A DNA stretch of 51,065 bases from Hoeflea sp. BAL378 (lineage in GTDB: Bacteria > Pseudomonadota > Alphaproteobacteria > Rhizobiales > Rhizobiaceae). The translations under genes were made by a program, and so were the position numbers. Location: contig NZ_JRJG01000197.1 of assembly GCF_000759435.1 (NCBI RefSeq), positions 1 to 51,065 on the forward strand, given 5' to 3'. The notes beneath the pieces were generated by a model. It did not search any database. It was not told the origin of the DNA and saw only the letters and a list, made by a program, of their open reading frames with translations. Position 1 is the stretch's first letter; each line of letters starts with the position of its first letter. This document shows, in pieces, positions 22,646 to 32,585 of this stretch.

Positions 22646-24133
22646 CTAGGGCTGCCCGTAGCGGGCTTCCAGATGGGCGATGAAGAAGGCCGGGTTGAGC
22701 TCCTCGCCGGTGGCATCCTTCAGGATCTCAGGCGTCGATCCGGTCGAGGCCTTCGTCCAGATATTGTCGCGCCGCCAGGCGTTGACCGCGCCGAAATCGC
22801 CGGCCGCGATCTCAGCGTCGACATCCGGGTTGACCTTCAGGATCGCCGCCCATTGCTGCGCCGCCATCAGCGCGCCCAGCGTATAGGACGGGAAATAGCC
22901 GAAGGCGCCCGAGGGCCAGTGCACATCCTGCATCGGGCCGTTCTTCGGATCGTCGAGCGTGGAGATGCCGAGCGACGCCTGCATGCGCGCGTCCCAGGCT
23001 TCCGGAAGCTCCTTGACCTCGAGCCGGCCGGACAGCAGGTCCTGTTCCAGCTCGTAACGCAGGATGACATGCAGCGGGTAGGTGACCTCGTCGGCGTCGA
23101 CCCGGATCTTGCCGCGCCGGACCTGGTGCACATGCGGCAGCAGGTCCTCGATGGTCCAGCTTTCCCTGAGATGGGCGTCGACCAGCGGCAGCGCGAAGCG
23201 CCAGAAGGCCGGGTTGCGGCCGATCTGCTTTTCGACGAACAGGCTCTGGCTTTCGTGCAGCGACATGCCGCGCGCCTTGCCCGAGGGCCAGTGGCCCCAG
23301 TCCTTGGGCAGGTTCTGCTCGTAGAGCCCGTGGCCGGTCTCGTGCAGGATGCCCATCAGCGCGGGCAGGAATTCGTCGGTGCGGTAGCGCGTGGTCATGC
23401 GCACGTCGGTGGGCACGCCGCCGCAGAACGGGTGGTCGGACACCGACAGGCTGCCGTGGTTCATGTCGAAGCCCACCGCCTTCATCATCTCGAGCCCGAG
23501 CGCCTTCTGCCGCTCCACCGGATAGTCGCCCGACAGGGGCCTGAGCGGTCGCAGCGCCTGACGCTGCTCCTGAACGTCGAGCGCCCTGGGCACGAAATCG
23601 ACCAGGAACGCCTTGAGCTCGGCGAAGACCGGCGTGATGGTGGCGGTGCGGTTGCCCGGGTCGTACTGCTCCATCAGCGCGTCATAGGGCGCAAGCCCGA
23701 GCACGTCTGCGCGCATCGCCGCTTCCTCGCGCATCTGCGCGACCACGCCTTCGAGCGCCGGCAGGAAGGTCGTCCAGTCGCCCTGGGGCCGCGTGGCGCG
23801 CCACAATTGCTCGGAGCGCATCGAGGTGCGCATCTTGCGCTCGACGAAATCGGAGGGCAGGCAGGTCATGTTGATGTAGCTGCGCTCGAGCTCGCCGACG
23901 GCGATCGCCTGTTCGGCGCTCAGCGCCTCGGCCTTGGCGGCCTCGATCCAGTCGCGCACCCTGGGGTCGGTCGCCTGGCGGTGATACATGCCCGACAGCG
24001 TCGCCATCGCCTCGGCGCGGGCTTCGCCGCCGCCCGGCGCCATGTTGGTTGCCTCATCGGTGCCGAGGATCGACAGCGCGTGATCGAGCGCGCCGAGCGC
24101 GCGGCAGTGATCGTCTAGCTTGGCGAAGGACAT
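22646..24133 (-). CDS. M32 family metallocarboxypeptidase (carboxypeptidase Taq type)
   Basis: A 495-residue zinc carboxypeptidase. The metal site HETGH is at 264-268 with the third ligand glutamate at 294 (SLHESQS). Other M32 motifs are CGGVPTDVRMTTRY ahead of it, LRYELEQDLLSG, and GYFPSYTLGALMAAQ near the end. It removes C-terminal residues from peptides in the cytosol. The ATG at 24133 starts SFAKLDDH; the longer frame to 24196 adds a proline-rich stretch without family features. Monocistronic. Confidence 0.95.
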   Translation of the reverse strand: MSFAKLDDHCRALGALDHALSILGTDEATNMAPGGGEARAEAMATLSGMYHRQATDPRVRDWIEAAKAEALSAEQAIAVGELERSYINMTCLPSDFVERKMRTSMRSEQLWRATRPQGDWTTFLPALEGVVAQMREEAAMRADVLGLAPYDALMEQYDPGNRTATITPVFAELKAFLVDFVPRALDVQEQRQALRPLRPLSGDYPVERQKALGLEMMKAVGFDMNHGSLSVSDHPFCGGVPTDVRMTTRYRTDEFLPALMGILHETGHGLYEQNLPKDWGHWPSGKARGMSLHESQSLFVEKQIGRNPAFWRFALPLVDAHLRESWTIEDLLPHVHQVRRGKIRVDADEVTYPLHVILRYELEQDLLSGRLEVKELPEAWDARMQASLGISTLDDPKNGPMQDVHWPSGAFGYFPSYTLGALMAAQQWAAILKVNPDVDAEIAAGDFGAVNAWRRDNIWTKASTGSTPEILKDATGEELNPAFFIAHLEARYGQP

Positions 24134-24503
24134 GCGGGAAGACTCCGGGGGAAGATGCACCAGTTCCGAGATAGGCCAAGCAGCCGGGGGCCGCAAGGGC
24201 GAAGCCGCGCCGGCGGTCGCGCGTGCGTCCTGGCGCCGTCAGGAATGGTCAATCCAAAGATTGCATAAGATGGATTATGGAACTGATGGATAAAAATTCC
24301 ATGCACCATAAGGATCTTCCCAAACCCTGAGAAGTTCAAGCGAATTATGGCTCTGCTGGCCTTTGTGCTAGCGCAGCGCGAGATTGCGCCGGACCATCGA
24401 TCGCTGGCAAGTGTATTGCCGCGCGGAATGTGATTTAGTCCGTCGGGACGCGCTGCGCGGAGATCGGCCGGCGGCGCACCGACGCGTGAGAGATGAGGAT
24501 GAC
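24134..24503. other. Gene-free stretch between divergent genes
   Basis: About 370 bases upstream of both the M32 peptidase and the AMACR-like gene. The middle (24240-24350) is much less GC-rich than the surroundings and probably carries the promoters. TTATGG (24275-24280) and CCATAA (24306-24311) are complementary 6-base arms. No reading frame or known RNA is convincing. Confidence 0.4.
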
Positions 24504-25595
24504 ATGCTCGAAGGATTGCGGATTGTCGAGATCGAGGCGCTGGGCCCGGCGCCGTTCGCCTGCATGATGCTGGCCGATCTCGGCGCCGAAGTGATCGTCG
24601 TGCACCGCAGGAACGGCCGCCCGGCACCGGGCATGCCGGAGCGCTCGGTGATCGACCGCGGCAAGCGCTCGATAGAACTCGATCTGAAATCGCCCGATGA
24701 CATCGCAGTGCTCCGGAAACTCGTGCGCCGGTCCGAGGCGCTGGTCGAGGGTTTCCGTCCGGGCGTCATGGAGCGGCTCGGTCTCGGGCCGGCCGATCTC
24801 GCACAGATCAACCCGGACCTGGTCTATGGACGGATGACCGGCTGGGGCCAGAGCGGCCCGCGCGCGCTCACCGCCGGCCATGACCTCAATTACGTCTCGC
24901 TGTCGGGCGCCGCCTGGTATGCCAGCAATCCGGGCGAGCCGCCGTTCACGCCGCCAACGTTGGTGGGCGACATCGGCGGCGGCGCGCTCTACCTGGTGGC
25001 GGGAATCCTCGCCGGCGTGATGGCGGCGCGCGCGGGCCGCGGCGGCACGGTGGTGGATGCGGCCATCGTCGACGGATCGGCGCACATGATGAACCTGTTG
25101 ATGGCGCTGAGGCAGACCGGCGGGCTTTCGATGGCGCGCGGGAAAAGCCTGCTCGACGGCCCGCCCTGGAGCCGCTGCTATGCCTGTGCCGACGGCGGCT
25201 TCCTCTCGGTGCAATGCCTGGAGCCGAAATTCTACGCCGAGTTCCTCGCCCGCCTAGGGCTGGACGACGACGAGAATTTCACCGCGCAGTTCGATGCGAA
25301 GGCCTGGCCGCGGCAGACGGCGCTGATGGCGGGGATCTTCGCGCGCGAGCCGCGCGCCCACTGGGAGACGCTGTTTGCCGGATCGGATGCCTGCGTGGCC
25401 CCTGCCCTTGATCCGCTCCAGTCCGCGGCCGAGCCGCACATGGCCGCACGCGGCGTCTGGCGGATGGACGACGGCGTGCTGCAGGCTGCGCCCGCGCCGC
25501 GGTTTTCGACCGAGCCGGTCTCTTCTCCACGGCCGTTTCCCGCACGCGGCGAGCACACGGAGGCGATCCTGGCGTGGCTCGAGGCTGATGCATGA
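24504..25595 (+). CDS. Alpha-methylacyl-CoA racemase-like CaiB/BaiF family protein
   Basis: A 363-residue family III CoA-transferase fold protein. The N-terminus GLRIVEIEALGPAPFACMMLADLGAEV is typical. The two AMACR catalytic residues are both present in their motifs: histidine in AGHDLNYVSLSG and aspartate in LVGDIGGGALYL. This favours racemase over CoA-transferase, which has an Asp in another position. AMACR inverts the 2-methyl centre of branched acyl-CoAs for beta-oxidation. The ATG at 24504 follows GATGAGGATGAC. No fatty-acid genes are adjacent. Confidence 0.88.
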   Translation: MLEGLRIVEIEALGPAPFACMMLADLGAEVIVVHRRNGRPAPGMPERSVIDRGKRSIELDLKSPDDIAVLRKLVRRSEALVEGFRPGVMERLGLGPADLAQINPDLVYGRMTGWGQSGPRALTAGHDLNYVSLSGAAWYASNPGEPPFTPPTLVGDIGGGALYLVAGILAGVMAARAGRGGTVVDAAIVDGSAHMMNLLMALRQTGGLSMARGKSLLDGPPWSRCYACADGGFLSVQCLEPKFYAEFLARLGLDDDENFTAQFDAKAWPRQTALMAGIFAREPRAHWETLFAGSDACVAPALDPLQSAAEPHMAARGVWRMDDGVLQAAPAPRFSTEPVSSPRPFPARGEHTEAILAWLEADA

Positions 25596-25703
25596 GGCTG
25601 GATGGTGTCTGCTATGCCGCGCCTCCTGTGCGGCCGGATTCAGGACCCCGGTCGATGGCTTGACTTGCGGCCCGCACCGGTCGGCGGTTGACGAAGGACA
25701 GCC

Positions 25704-26222
25704 TCAGCCCTGTGCCCGCACGTCGATGATCTCGGCCTGGATCGCACTGGCCAGCGCCTGCGGGTCGACGCGGAAGACGCTGTCGGGGCGGCCGGCGGCG
25801 GCCCAGACTTCGCCATGCGACAGAAGCATCCGGTCCATGTAGACGGCAATCGGCTTGAGATGGCCGATCGGCGCCACGCCGCCGATGGCGAAGCCGGTCT
25901 CGTCGCGCACCCGGCGCGCGTCGCAGCGCGTGAAGGAAAGATTGTAGGTGGCTGATATGTAATCCATATCGGCATTGTGCGCGCCGGAGACCAGCATCAG
26001 GTTGAGCTGTCCGGTGGCGCTGTTCTCGAACACCAGCGACTTGACGATCTGGCTCACGTCGCAGCCCGCGGCTTCGGCCGCTTCCTCGGCGGTGCGGGTC
26101 GATTGCGCCATCTTGAGGATGCGGATGTCGAGGCCCGCCCCGGCCGCGGCATCCTTCACCCGCGCCATGCTGGACCCGGCCGGAATGAGGTCCGGCGTCA
26201 TTTCGGTCACACTCTCGCTCAT
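25704..26222 (-). CDS. YbaK/EbsC family aminoacyl-tRNA deacylase-like protein
   Basis: A 172-residue protein with the YbaK fold: the early QIVKSLVF (lysine of the binding pocket), then DARRVRDETGFAIGGVAPIGH, which is the family signature, and WAAAGRPDSVFRVDPQAL. Relatives deacylate mischarged Cys-tRNAPro or Ala-tRNAPro in trans. Its first codon overlaps the stop of the MBL hydrolase gene by four bases, so it is the last gene of the long minus-strand operon from rlpA/dac onwards. Confidence 0.9.
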   Translation of the reverse strand: MSESVTEMTPDLIPAGSSMARVKDAAAGAGLDIRILKMAQSTRTAEEAAEAAGCDVSQIVKSLVFENSATGQLNLMLVSGAHNADMDYISATYNLSFTRCDARRVRDETGFAIGGVAPIGHLKPIAVYMDRMLLSHGEVWAAAGRPDSVFRVDPQALASAIQAEIIDVRAQG

Positions 26223-27043
26223 GATGTCAGCTCCACGTCAAAGGTCAATCCGTCATAGCCAGGCTCGACCCGATCCGGCGTCTCCGCAAGCACGGTGTCG
26301 TAATCGAGCGGCACATGCATATGGGTCAGGATCGCGCGCCCGGGATTGAGCTTGTCGATCCACCACAGCGCCTGGTCGATCGACAGATGGCTCGGGTGCG
26401 GCTTGTACTGCAGCGAGTCGATGATCAGCACGTCGAGATCCTGCAACCGGTCGATGGTCGCGCGCGGAAAGTCGCTCACGTCGCAGCAATAGGCCACGCC
26501 GCCGATCCTGAAGCCGAGCGATCGGATCGAGCCGTGGATCTGCTCGAGCGGCTGCACCTCGACGGTTCCGCCGGCGCCGGTTACCCGGATCGGCTCGTCG
26601 AAGCCGTTGATCAGCATCGGCCGGGTGATCGGCGGGTATTCGCTGCCCGCGGGCGTCTCCAGGCAATAGCCGAAGCCGGCGCGGATGCGCGCCATGGTCT
26701 CGGGATCGGCATGGATCGGAATGCGCATGCGCTGCGACAAGGCGAAGCCGCGCAGATCGTCGATGCCGTGGACATGGTCGGCGTGGGAATGGGTGTAGAG
26801 CACCGCGTCGATCCTGCTGACGCGGTTGGCGATCATCTGCTCGCGGAAATCCGGGCCGGTGTCGACGGCGATCACGGTCTCGCCGCCGTCGGCGCCGATC
26901 TGCCGGATCAGCAAGGCGGCGCGGCTGCGCCGGTTCTTCGGGTTGGCCGGATCGCAGGCGCCCCAGTCGCCATTGACGCGCGGAACGCCCGGCGACGAGG
27001 CGCAGCCCAGGATGGTGAACTGGCGGCGAACCGGCTCGGTCAC
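26219..27043 (-). CDS. MBL-fold metallohydrolase (PhnP/RNase Z-like)
   Basis: A 274-residue metallo-beta-lactamase fold protein. The metal motif is YTHSHADHVHGIDDL; a later histidine lies in ILTHMHVPLDYD. The substrate region FTILGCASSPGVPRVNGDWGACD at the N-terminus is typical of the group encoded after TatD in rhizobia. PhnP relatives are cyclic phosphodiesterases; the specific substrate of this group is not known. It overlaps both neighbours by four bases. Confidence 0.9.
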   Translation of the reverse strand: MTEPVRRQFTILGCASSPGVPRVNGDWGACDPANPKNRRSRAALLIRQIGADGGETVIAVDTGPDFREQMIANRVSRIDAVLYTHSHADHVHGIDDLRGFALSQRMRIPIHADPETMARIRAGFGYCLETPAGSEYPPITRPMLINGFDEPIRVTGAGGTVEVQPLEQIHGSIRSLGFRIGGVAYCCDVSDFPRATIDRLQDLDVLIIDSLQYKPHPSHLSIDQALWWIDKLNPGRAILTHMHVPLDYDTVLAETPDRVEPGYDGLTFDVELTS

Positions 27044-27822
27044 AGCGCCGGCATCTTGGAGAAGCAGCGGAAGGCGTTCTCGGTCGTGATGCGGGCCATC
27101 TCCTCATAGGAGACGCCCTTGACCTCGGCCAGGACTTCCGCGGTGTTGACCACATAGGACGGCTCGTTGCGCTTGCCGCGCCAGCGCTTGGGCGCCAGAT
27201 AGGGCGCGTCGGTCTCCACCAGCAGCCGGTCCATCGGCACGGTCGCGGCGATGTCGCGCAACTCGGTCGATTTGGGGAAGGTCAGGATGCCCGAAAACGA
27301 GACATAGCCGCCGAGCGCCACGCCGGTATCGGCGAGCGCCTGGCCCGCGGAAAAGCAGTGCAGGATGAAGGGGAAGGCCCCCTTCCCCGTTTCCTCGGTG
27401 AGGATCGCGGCCATGTCCGCGTCGGCGCTGCGGCTGTGAATGACCAGCGGCAGCCCGGTCCGCCGTGCGGCGTCAATATGGCGGCGGAATCCGGTCTGCT
27501 GGTCCTCGGGCTTCTGCGTGTCGTAGAAATAGTCGAGCCCGGCCTCGCCGATCGCCACCACCTTGGCATTGGCTTCGGCAAGCGCCACCAGTTCGTCCGC
27601 CGTCACGTCGAGTTCGTCGCCGGCATTGTTGGGATGGGTGCCGACCGAGCAGAACACGCTCGGATAACGTTCCGTCAGGGCCAGAAGCCTGTCGAGATTG
27701 CGCACCCGGGTCGAGATCGTCACCATCTGCCTGACGCCCGCCGCATGGGCGCGCGCCACCAGTTCGTCGCGTTCCGCGTCGAAATCGGGGAAATCCAGAT
27801 GGCAATGGGTGTCGATCAGCAT
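27040..27822 (-). CDS. TatD family metal-dependent DNase/hydrolase
   Basis: A 260-residue TIM-barrel hydrolase. Metal residues are in IDTHCHLDFPDF at the N-terminus, IGEAGLDYFYD near residue 92, VIHSRSADADM, and LVETDAPYLAPKRWRGKRNEP near 200-220. TatD enzymes are Mg-dependent 3'-5' exonucleases that act in DNA repair or DNA fragmentation. It is 3 bases after metG and overlaps the MBL gene by four bases, so it is part of the operon. Confidence 0.93.
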   Translation of the reverse strand: MLIDTHCHLDFPDFDAERDELVARAHAAGVRQMVTISTRVRNLDRLLALTERYPSVFCSVGTHPNNAGDELDVTADELVALAEANAKVVAIGEAGLDYFYDTQKPEDQQTGFRRHIDAARRTGLPLVIHSRSADADMAAILTEETGKGAFPFILHCFSAGQALADTGVALGGYVSFSGILTFPKSTELRDIAATVPMDRLLVETDAPYLAPKRWRGKRNEPSYVVNTAEVLAEVKGVSYEEMARITTENAFRCFSKMPAL

Positions 27823-27825
27823 GCG

Positions 27826-29370
27826 TCAGGCTTCCTCGGGCGCCACGTAACGCGGGAACACCGGCTCGGGCTTGTCGATCGGCGTGCCTGCGGCGAGCCG
27901 CCCGCCCTCGCCCAGCGCCTTGAAGTCCCGGCGGTCCGCGGGAACGGCCATCAGGTTGAGCAGCTTGCCCGCCGATTGCGGCATGAACGGCAGCAGCAGA
28001 ATGGCGATCTGGCGCACGGTTTCCGCCGTCACGTAGAGCACGGTTTCCATGCGCGCCGGGTCGGTCCTCTTCAGCGACCAGGGCTCCTGGCCGGCGAAAT
28101 AGCGGTCGCCGTCGGCGACGACGTCGATGATCGCGGCCAGCGCCTTATGGATCTGGAAATTCGCCATGTCGGCGCGCGCGGTGTCGATCACGGCGTCCAC
28201 GGTGGCCAACAGCGCCCTGTCCTCATCGCTCAGCGGGCCGGGAGCCGGCATCTTGCCGTCGCAGTTCTTGTTGATCATCGACAGCGAGCGGCTGGCGAGA
28301 TTGCCGATGCCGTTGGCGAGATCCGAATTGATCCGTGTGGCGATGGTCTCCGGGCTGTAGCTGCCATCCTGCCCGAACGGCACTTCGCGCATGAAGAAAT
28401 AGCGCACCTGATCGAGCCCGTAGGCGTCGATCAGCGCGAAGGGATCGACCACGTTGCCGATCGATTTGGACATTTTCTCGCCCTTGACCAGCAGGAAGCC
28501 GTGGGCAAACACCTTGGCCGGGAGCGCAAGGCCCGCCGACATCAGGAAGGCCGGCCAGTAGACGGCGTGGAAGCGGACGATGTCCTTGCCGATCATGTGG
28601 ATGGCGGGCCAGTAGTTCCATTTCGCCGCCGTCTCGTCGGGAAAGCCCGCTGCGGTGATGTAGTTGGTGAGCGCGTCGACCCAGACATACATCACATGCT
28701 TGTCGTTTCCGGGCACCGGAACGCCCCAGTCGAAGGTGGTGCGCGAAATCGACAGGTCCCTGAGACCGGACTTGACGAAGCTCGCCACCTCGTTGCGTCG
28801 CTCGGTGGGCGCCACGAAATCCGGATTGGTTTCATAGAGCTCCAGAAGCTTGTCGCCATAGGCCGAGAGGCGGAAATAGTAGCTTTCCTCCTCCACCCAT
28901 TCGACCGGCGAGCCGAGCGGCTCGCGGCGGATGCCGTCTTCGCCGAGCGTCGTCTCGGCCTCGTCGAAATAGGCCTCCTGGCGGACCGAATACCAGCCGC
29001 CGTAATTGCCGAGATAGATGTCGCCATTGGCCTCCATCCGCCGCCACAATTCCTGCACGGAGCGCTTGTGGCGCTCTTCGGTCGTGCGGATGAAATCGTC
29101 GTTGGAGCAGTCGAGCCGCGCCAGCATGTCGCGAAAGACGGCCGAATTCTTGTCGGCGAGCTGTATGGGCGTGATCCCCTCCTGCTCGGCGGTCTGCTGC
29201 ATCTTCTGGCCGTGCTCGTCGGTGCCGGAAAGGAAGAACACGTCCTTGCCGTCCAGCCGCTGGAACCGGGCCATCACATCGGTGGCGATCGCCGTGTAGG
29301 CGTGGCCGATATGCGGCACCCCGTTGGGATAGAAGATCGGTGTGGTGATGTAATAGCGCTCGGTGCTCAT
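27826..29370 (-). CDS. metG: Methionyl-tRNA synthetase
   Basis: A 514-residue class I synthetase. ATP-site motifs: HIGH in [15 protein letters not shown] near residue 22, and KMSKS in [14 protein letters not shown] near 300. The editing/connecting region has few cysteines, as in the short type without a zinc knuckle, and there is no C-terminal tRNA-binding (EMAP-like) domain. This short form is common in alphaproteobacteria. The ATG at 29370 opens [16 protein letters not shown]; the frame to 29409 adds 13 residues and is not used. About 97 bases separate it from holB. Confidence 0.96.
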   Translation of the reverse strand: MSTERYYITTPIFYPNGVPHIGHAYTAIATDVMARFQRLDGKDVFFLSGTDEHGQKMQQTAEQEGITPIQLADKNSAVFRDMLARLDCSNDDFIRTTEERHKRSVQELWRRMEANGDIYLGNYGGWYSVRQEAYFDEAETTLGEDGIRREPLGSPVEWVEEESYYFRLSAYGDKLLELYETNPDFVAPTERRNEVASFVKSGLRDLSISRTTFDWGVPVPGNDKHVMYVWVDALTNYITAAGFPDETAAKWNYWPAIHMIGKDIVRFHAVYWPAFLMSAGLALPAKVFAHGFLLVKGEKMSKSIGNVVDPFALIDAYGLDQVRYFFMREVPFGQDGSYSPETIATRINSDLANGIGNLASRSLSMINKNCDGKMPAPGPLSDEDRALLATVDAVIDTARADMANFQIHKALAAIIDVVADGDRYFAGQEPWSLKRTDPARMETVLYVTAETVRQIAILLLPFMPQSAGKLLNLMAVPADRRDFKALGEGGRLAAGTPIDKPEPVFPRYVAPEEA

Positions 29371-29467
29371 GATAGCCTTCAACTGCAGTATCGAGGTCAG
29401 GACCGCCAATCTGATCCCTGTCCGCAGCCGTCATAAGCGATAAAGCCGCGCGATGCCATGCCTTCCT

Positions 29468-30487
29468 CTAGCCAAAAAACAGGGAAAAGGCGTGCAGCAC
29501 CGTCTGCTTGCGGTCGAGATTATAGGCCGCGGCGGTGGCGAAATGATCCCTGAGCGCGACGGACAGCCGGGCCAGCCGGTCGGCCTGGGCAAGATCGCCC
29601 GAAGCGCCCGCGTCCCGGGCCATGGCCTGGACCCGGTCGACGGCGAATTCGGTGAAGAACTGGTAGGCCACGTCGCGGTCGCGGGCGGCGAGCGTTTCCG
29701 CGAGCGCATAGATCGGCTCGCGGTTGCCGAGCCTGCCGCGCTCGATGATGTCGACAAAGGCCTCGGCGATGTCGACGCCGCCATAGTTCCTGAGAAGCAG
29801 GGCGCGCGCGACACTGCCTTCGGACAGCGCGACGATGGAATCGGAGCGGCCGGAGGCGGCGCCGAGATGGGCGAGCGCCAGGTCGAGATCCTCGGGCGAC
29901 AGCGGCTCGAGCCTCAACGACAGGCAGCGCGAGCGGATGGTGGGCAGAAGCCGGCCCGGTGTGTGCGACAGCACCAGGAACAGCGAACGCTTCGGCGGCT
30001 CCTCGAGGATCTTGAGGATGGCGTTGGCGGCATTGCGGTTCAGATCGTCGGCCGGGTCGATGATGGCGATGCGCCAGTTGCCGGTGCCAGAGGTCTGGTT
30101 GAAGAACTTGCCGGCGCGGCGCACCTCGTCGACGGTGATGACCGACTTGGCCTTGCCGGTCTTCTCGTCCACCGGCCGCGACAGGTGCAGCACATTGTGC
30201 GAGGCGCCGCTGGCCATCTGCCGGCTCACCGTATCATTGGGATCGGGATCGGCGATACGTTCGGGCGCGCTCAGCGGATCGGGATGGGTGAGCACGTGAT
30301 GGGCGAAGCGGAAGGCGAGCGTCGCCTTGCCGATTCCCTCGGCGCCCTCGATCAGGATCGCATGGTGCATGCGCCCGGAGCGGTAGGCGGTGGCGAGGAA
30401 TTCCTGGGCGGCGTCATGGCCAAAGAGCGCGGTGTTGGTTTCGGGCGGGATCGCGCCTTCCAGCAAGCCCGGCTGCTCGCCATTCAT
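29468..30487 (-). CDS. holB: DNA polymerase III delta' subunit
   Basis: A 339-residue clamp-loader subunit. The P-loop-like [15 protein letters not shown] is near 45-59, followed by [14 protein letters not shown] and the sensor/SRC block [18 protein letters not shown]. The serine-arginine-cysteine box identifies it as a clamp loader. It also carries the [19 protein letters not shown] motif. The start overlaps the tmk stop by four bases. This tmk-holB coupling is very common in bacteria. Confidence 0.95.
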   Translation of the reverse strand: MNGEQPGLLEGAIPPETNTALFGHDAAQEFLATAYRSGRMHHAILIEGAEGIGKATLAFRFAHHVLTHPDPLSAPERIADPDPNDTVSRQMASGASHNVLHLSRPVDEKTGKAKSVITVDEVRRAGKFFNQTSGTGNWRIAIIDPADDLNRNAANAILKILEEPPKRSLFLVLSHTPGRLLPTIRSRCLSLRLEPLSPEDLDLALAHLGAASGRSDSIVALSEGSVARALLLRNYGGVDIAEAFVDIIERGRLGNREPIYALAETLAARDRDVAYQFFTEFAVDRVQAMARDAGASGDLAQADRLARLSVALRDHFATAAAYNLDRKQTVLHAFSLFFG

Positions 30488-31164
30488 GCCTTTCCGTCCT
30501 GCGCCGAGCGGCCGGCCGCCTGGCCCTCCAGCAACGGCTCCACCGCGGCCAGGACCGCCAGCGCCACGGCGTCCTGAGACTGGCTGGCATCGATCAGCAG
30601 GCAGCGATCGGGCTCGGTCCGGGTCAGGTCGATGAAGGCCTGGCGGCGCTTCTCGTGGGTGGCGAGTTCTTCCTTCTCGAACCGGTCGGGCGCGGCATGC
30701 TTGCCTTCGCGCGCCTTGGCGCGGCGCAGGCCGGCTTCGGCCGGCAGGTCGAGCACCAGCGTGAGGTCCGGAACCATGCCGTTGACGGCGATGCGCTCGA
30801 GATTGCGGACGAATTGCGGCTCGAGATTGCCGGTCACGCCCTGGTAGACGCGGCTTGAATCCATGAACCGGTCGCACAGCACGATCGCGCCTTCCTGAAC
30901 CGCGGGACGGATGACCTCTTCCACGTGGTCGCTGCGCGCGGCGGCGAACAGGACCGCCTCCATGCGCACGCCGAATTCCTCCGCGGCGCCCGACAGCAGC
31001 ACATGCCGCACCGCCTCGGCGCCGACCGACCCGCCGGGCTCGCGGGTGACCAGCACATCAAATCCGCGGCGGCGCAGGACGCCGGCCAGCCGGTGGATCT
31101 GGGTCGATTTGCCGACCCCCTCCCCGCCCTCGAATGTTATGAAGCGCCCTGTGCTTTTCGTCAC
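30484..31164 (-). CDS. tmk: Thymidylate kinase
   Basis: A 226-residue dTMP kinase, which makes dTDP. P-loop [12 protein letters not shown] at about 9-20, the DR motif [14 protein letters not shown] near 97, and the arginine-rich LID ([20 protein letters not shown]). It is slightly longer than the usual 205-215 residues because of an alanine-rich tail. It follows the D,D-carboxypeptidase gene with a gap of about 125 bases and overlaps holB. Confidence 0.96.
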   Translation of the reverse strand: MTKSTGRFITFEGGEGVGKSTQIHRLAGVLRRRGFDVLVTREPGGSVGAEAVRHVLLSGAAEEFGVRMEAVLFAAARSDHVEEVIRPAVQEGAIVLCDRFMDSSRVYQGVTGNLEPQFVRNLERIAVNGMVPDLTLVLDLPAEAGLRRAKAREGKHAAPDRFEKEELATHEKRRQAFIDLTRTEPDRCLLIDASQSQDAVALAVLAAVEPLLEGQAAGRSAQDGKA

Positions 31165-31289
31165 GCCGTGTTTCCCGGCCTCCTCGGCCGCTATCCGCGC
31201 CCGGAAGCCTGTTGGTCCGTTGCCCCGGATGATCCGGTGTCCACCTAACTAGAACATTTCAGATGACAATTGAACGCTTGCCCGGCAAG

Positions 31290-32456
31290 TTATAGCCAGA
31301 ATTGCGCAAGTTCGATGAATGCATCGAGCGCCTGGCTGTACAAAGGCCCCTTGTCGACGCTGTCGACAACATAGAGCGGCGTTTCCTGCGACAGCGTCTC
31401 GCCGATGAAGACCTTGAGGACGCCGACCTGGGTTCCGGCCTCGAGCGGCGCGCGCAGCGGCCAGCGGTAGGTGATTCGCGCCGTGAGCCGGTCCGGATTG
31501 GTGATCGGCACGAGAATGTCGACGGCGCCGCGGGCCTTGACGATGGCACTCGTCGCGCCGCCATAGACGCTGAGGTCGCCGATCGTCTCGTCCTTGGCGA
31601 ACAGGGTCTTGGTCTCGAAGGCGCGGATGCCCCATTCGAGCATCTTGCGCGATTCCTCGGCGCGCTCGGCCTCGCTCGCCAGTCCGCTCATCGCCAGGAA
31701 CAGCCGCCGCCCGTCGCGCTTGATGGAGGCGACGATGCCGTAGCCCGATTCCTCGGTGAAGCCGGTCTTCATGCCGTCGACGCCGATATCGAGCCCCAGC
31801 AGCGGATTGCGGTTGCGCTGCAGGATCTTGTTCCAGGTGAAATCCTTCTGCGAATAGTAGCGGTAGAACTCCGGATAGGTGGTCTGGATGTGGCGGGCGA
31901 GTATCACCAGGTCCTTCATCGTCCCCTTGGAATCGGGATGCGGCAAGCCGTTGGAATTGCCGAACACGGACTGGGTCAGGCCGATCTCGCGGGCGCGCTC
32001 GGTCATCAGCCGGGCAAAATTCTCCTCCGACCCGGCCATGCCCTCGGCGATGATGATGCAGCCGTCATTGGCCGATTGCACCACCACGCCCTGGATCAGG
32101 TCCTCGAGCCGGATGGAGGAATTGAGCTCGGCGAACATGGTCGAGGTCCGCGACGCGGCGCCGCCAGTGCGCCAGGCGTTTTCGGAGACCTGGAACGTGT
32201 CGTCGAGACTGAGCCGGCCGGTGCTGATGGCGTTGAACACCACCTCCATGGTCATCAGCTTGGCCAGCGACGCCGGCGGCACCAGATCGTTCTCGTTCTT
32301 GGCGAACAGCACGGTGCCGGTCTCGGCGTCGATCATGTAGGCCTGCTGCGCCCGGGTCTCGAAAAGCTGCGCCCGCGCGGCGCCGGCGGCGCCGCACGCC
32401 AGGAGCGCAAAGGCGAAGAACAGGCGGGTGAGGACCAACCGGGCCATTGATGTCAT
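31290..32456 (-). CDS. D-alanyl-D-alanine carboxypeptidase (PBP5/6 type)
   Basis: A 388-residue periplasmic peptidase. A signal peptide ends near AARA at 26-29. Active-site motifs are complete: S63-L-A-K66, S128-A-N130 and K230-T-G232. The C-terminal beta domain (from about 290) ends in an amphipathic segment DAFIELAQFWL that could anchor to the inner membrane. It trims the terminal D-Ala from peptidoglycan stems. An alternative start at 32447 has GGATGA ahead and may be the true one. It heads the tmk-holB-metG block. Confidence 0.93.
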   Translation of the reverse strand: MTSMARLVLTRLFFAFALLACGAAGAARAQLFETRAQQAYMIDAETGTVLFAKNENDLVPPASLAKLMTMEVVFNAISTGRLSLDDTFQVSENAWRTGGAASRTSTMFAELNSSIRLEDLIQGVVVQSANDGCIIIAEGMAGSEENFARLMTERAREIGLTQSVFGNSNGLPHPDSKGTMKDLVILARHIQTTYPEFYRYYSQKDFTWNKILQRNRNPLLGLDIGVDGMKTGFTEESGYGIVASIKRDGRRLFLAMSGLASEAERAEESRKMLEWGIRAFETKTLFAKDETIGDLSVYGGATSAIVKARGAVDILVPITNPDRLTARITYRWPLRAPLEAGTQVGVLKVFIGETLSQETPLYVVDSVDKGPLYSQALDAFIELAQFWL

Positions 32457-32585
32457 CCATTGAAGAGGAAACCGGACTGCGCCGAACCTAGCAATCTAGC
32501 CGGGCAGGATCAATGCCGTGCAAGAACTGATCGCCGGCGGCCCTGCCGGAGCGGCGGCGGGGGCGCGGATGCCCGGGCCAGCCGG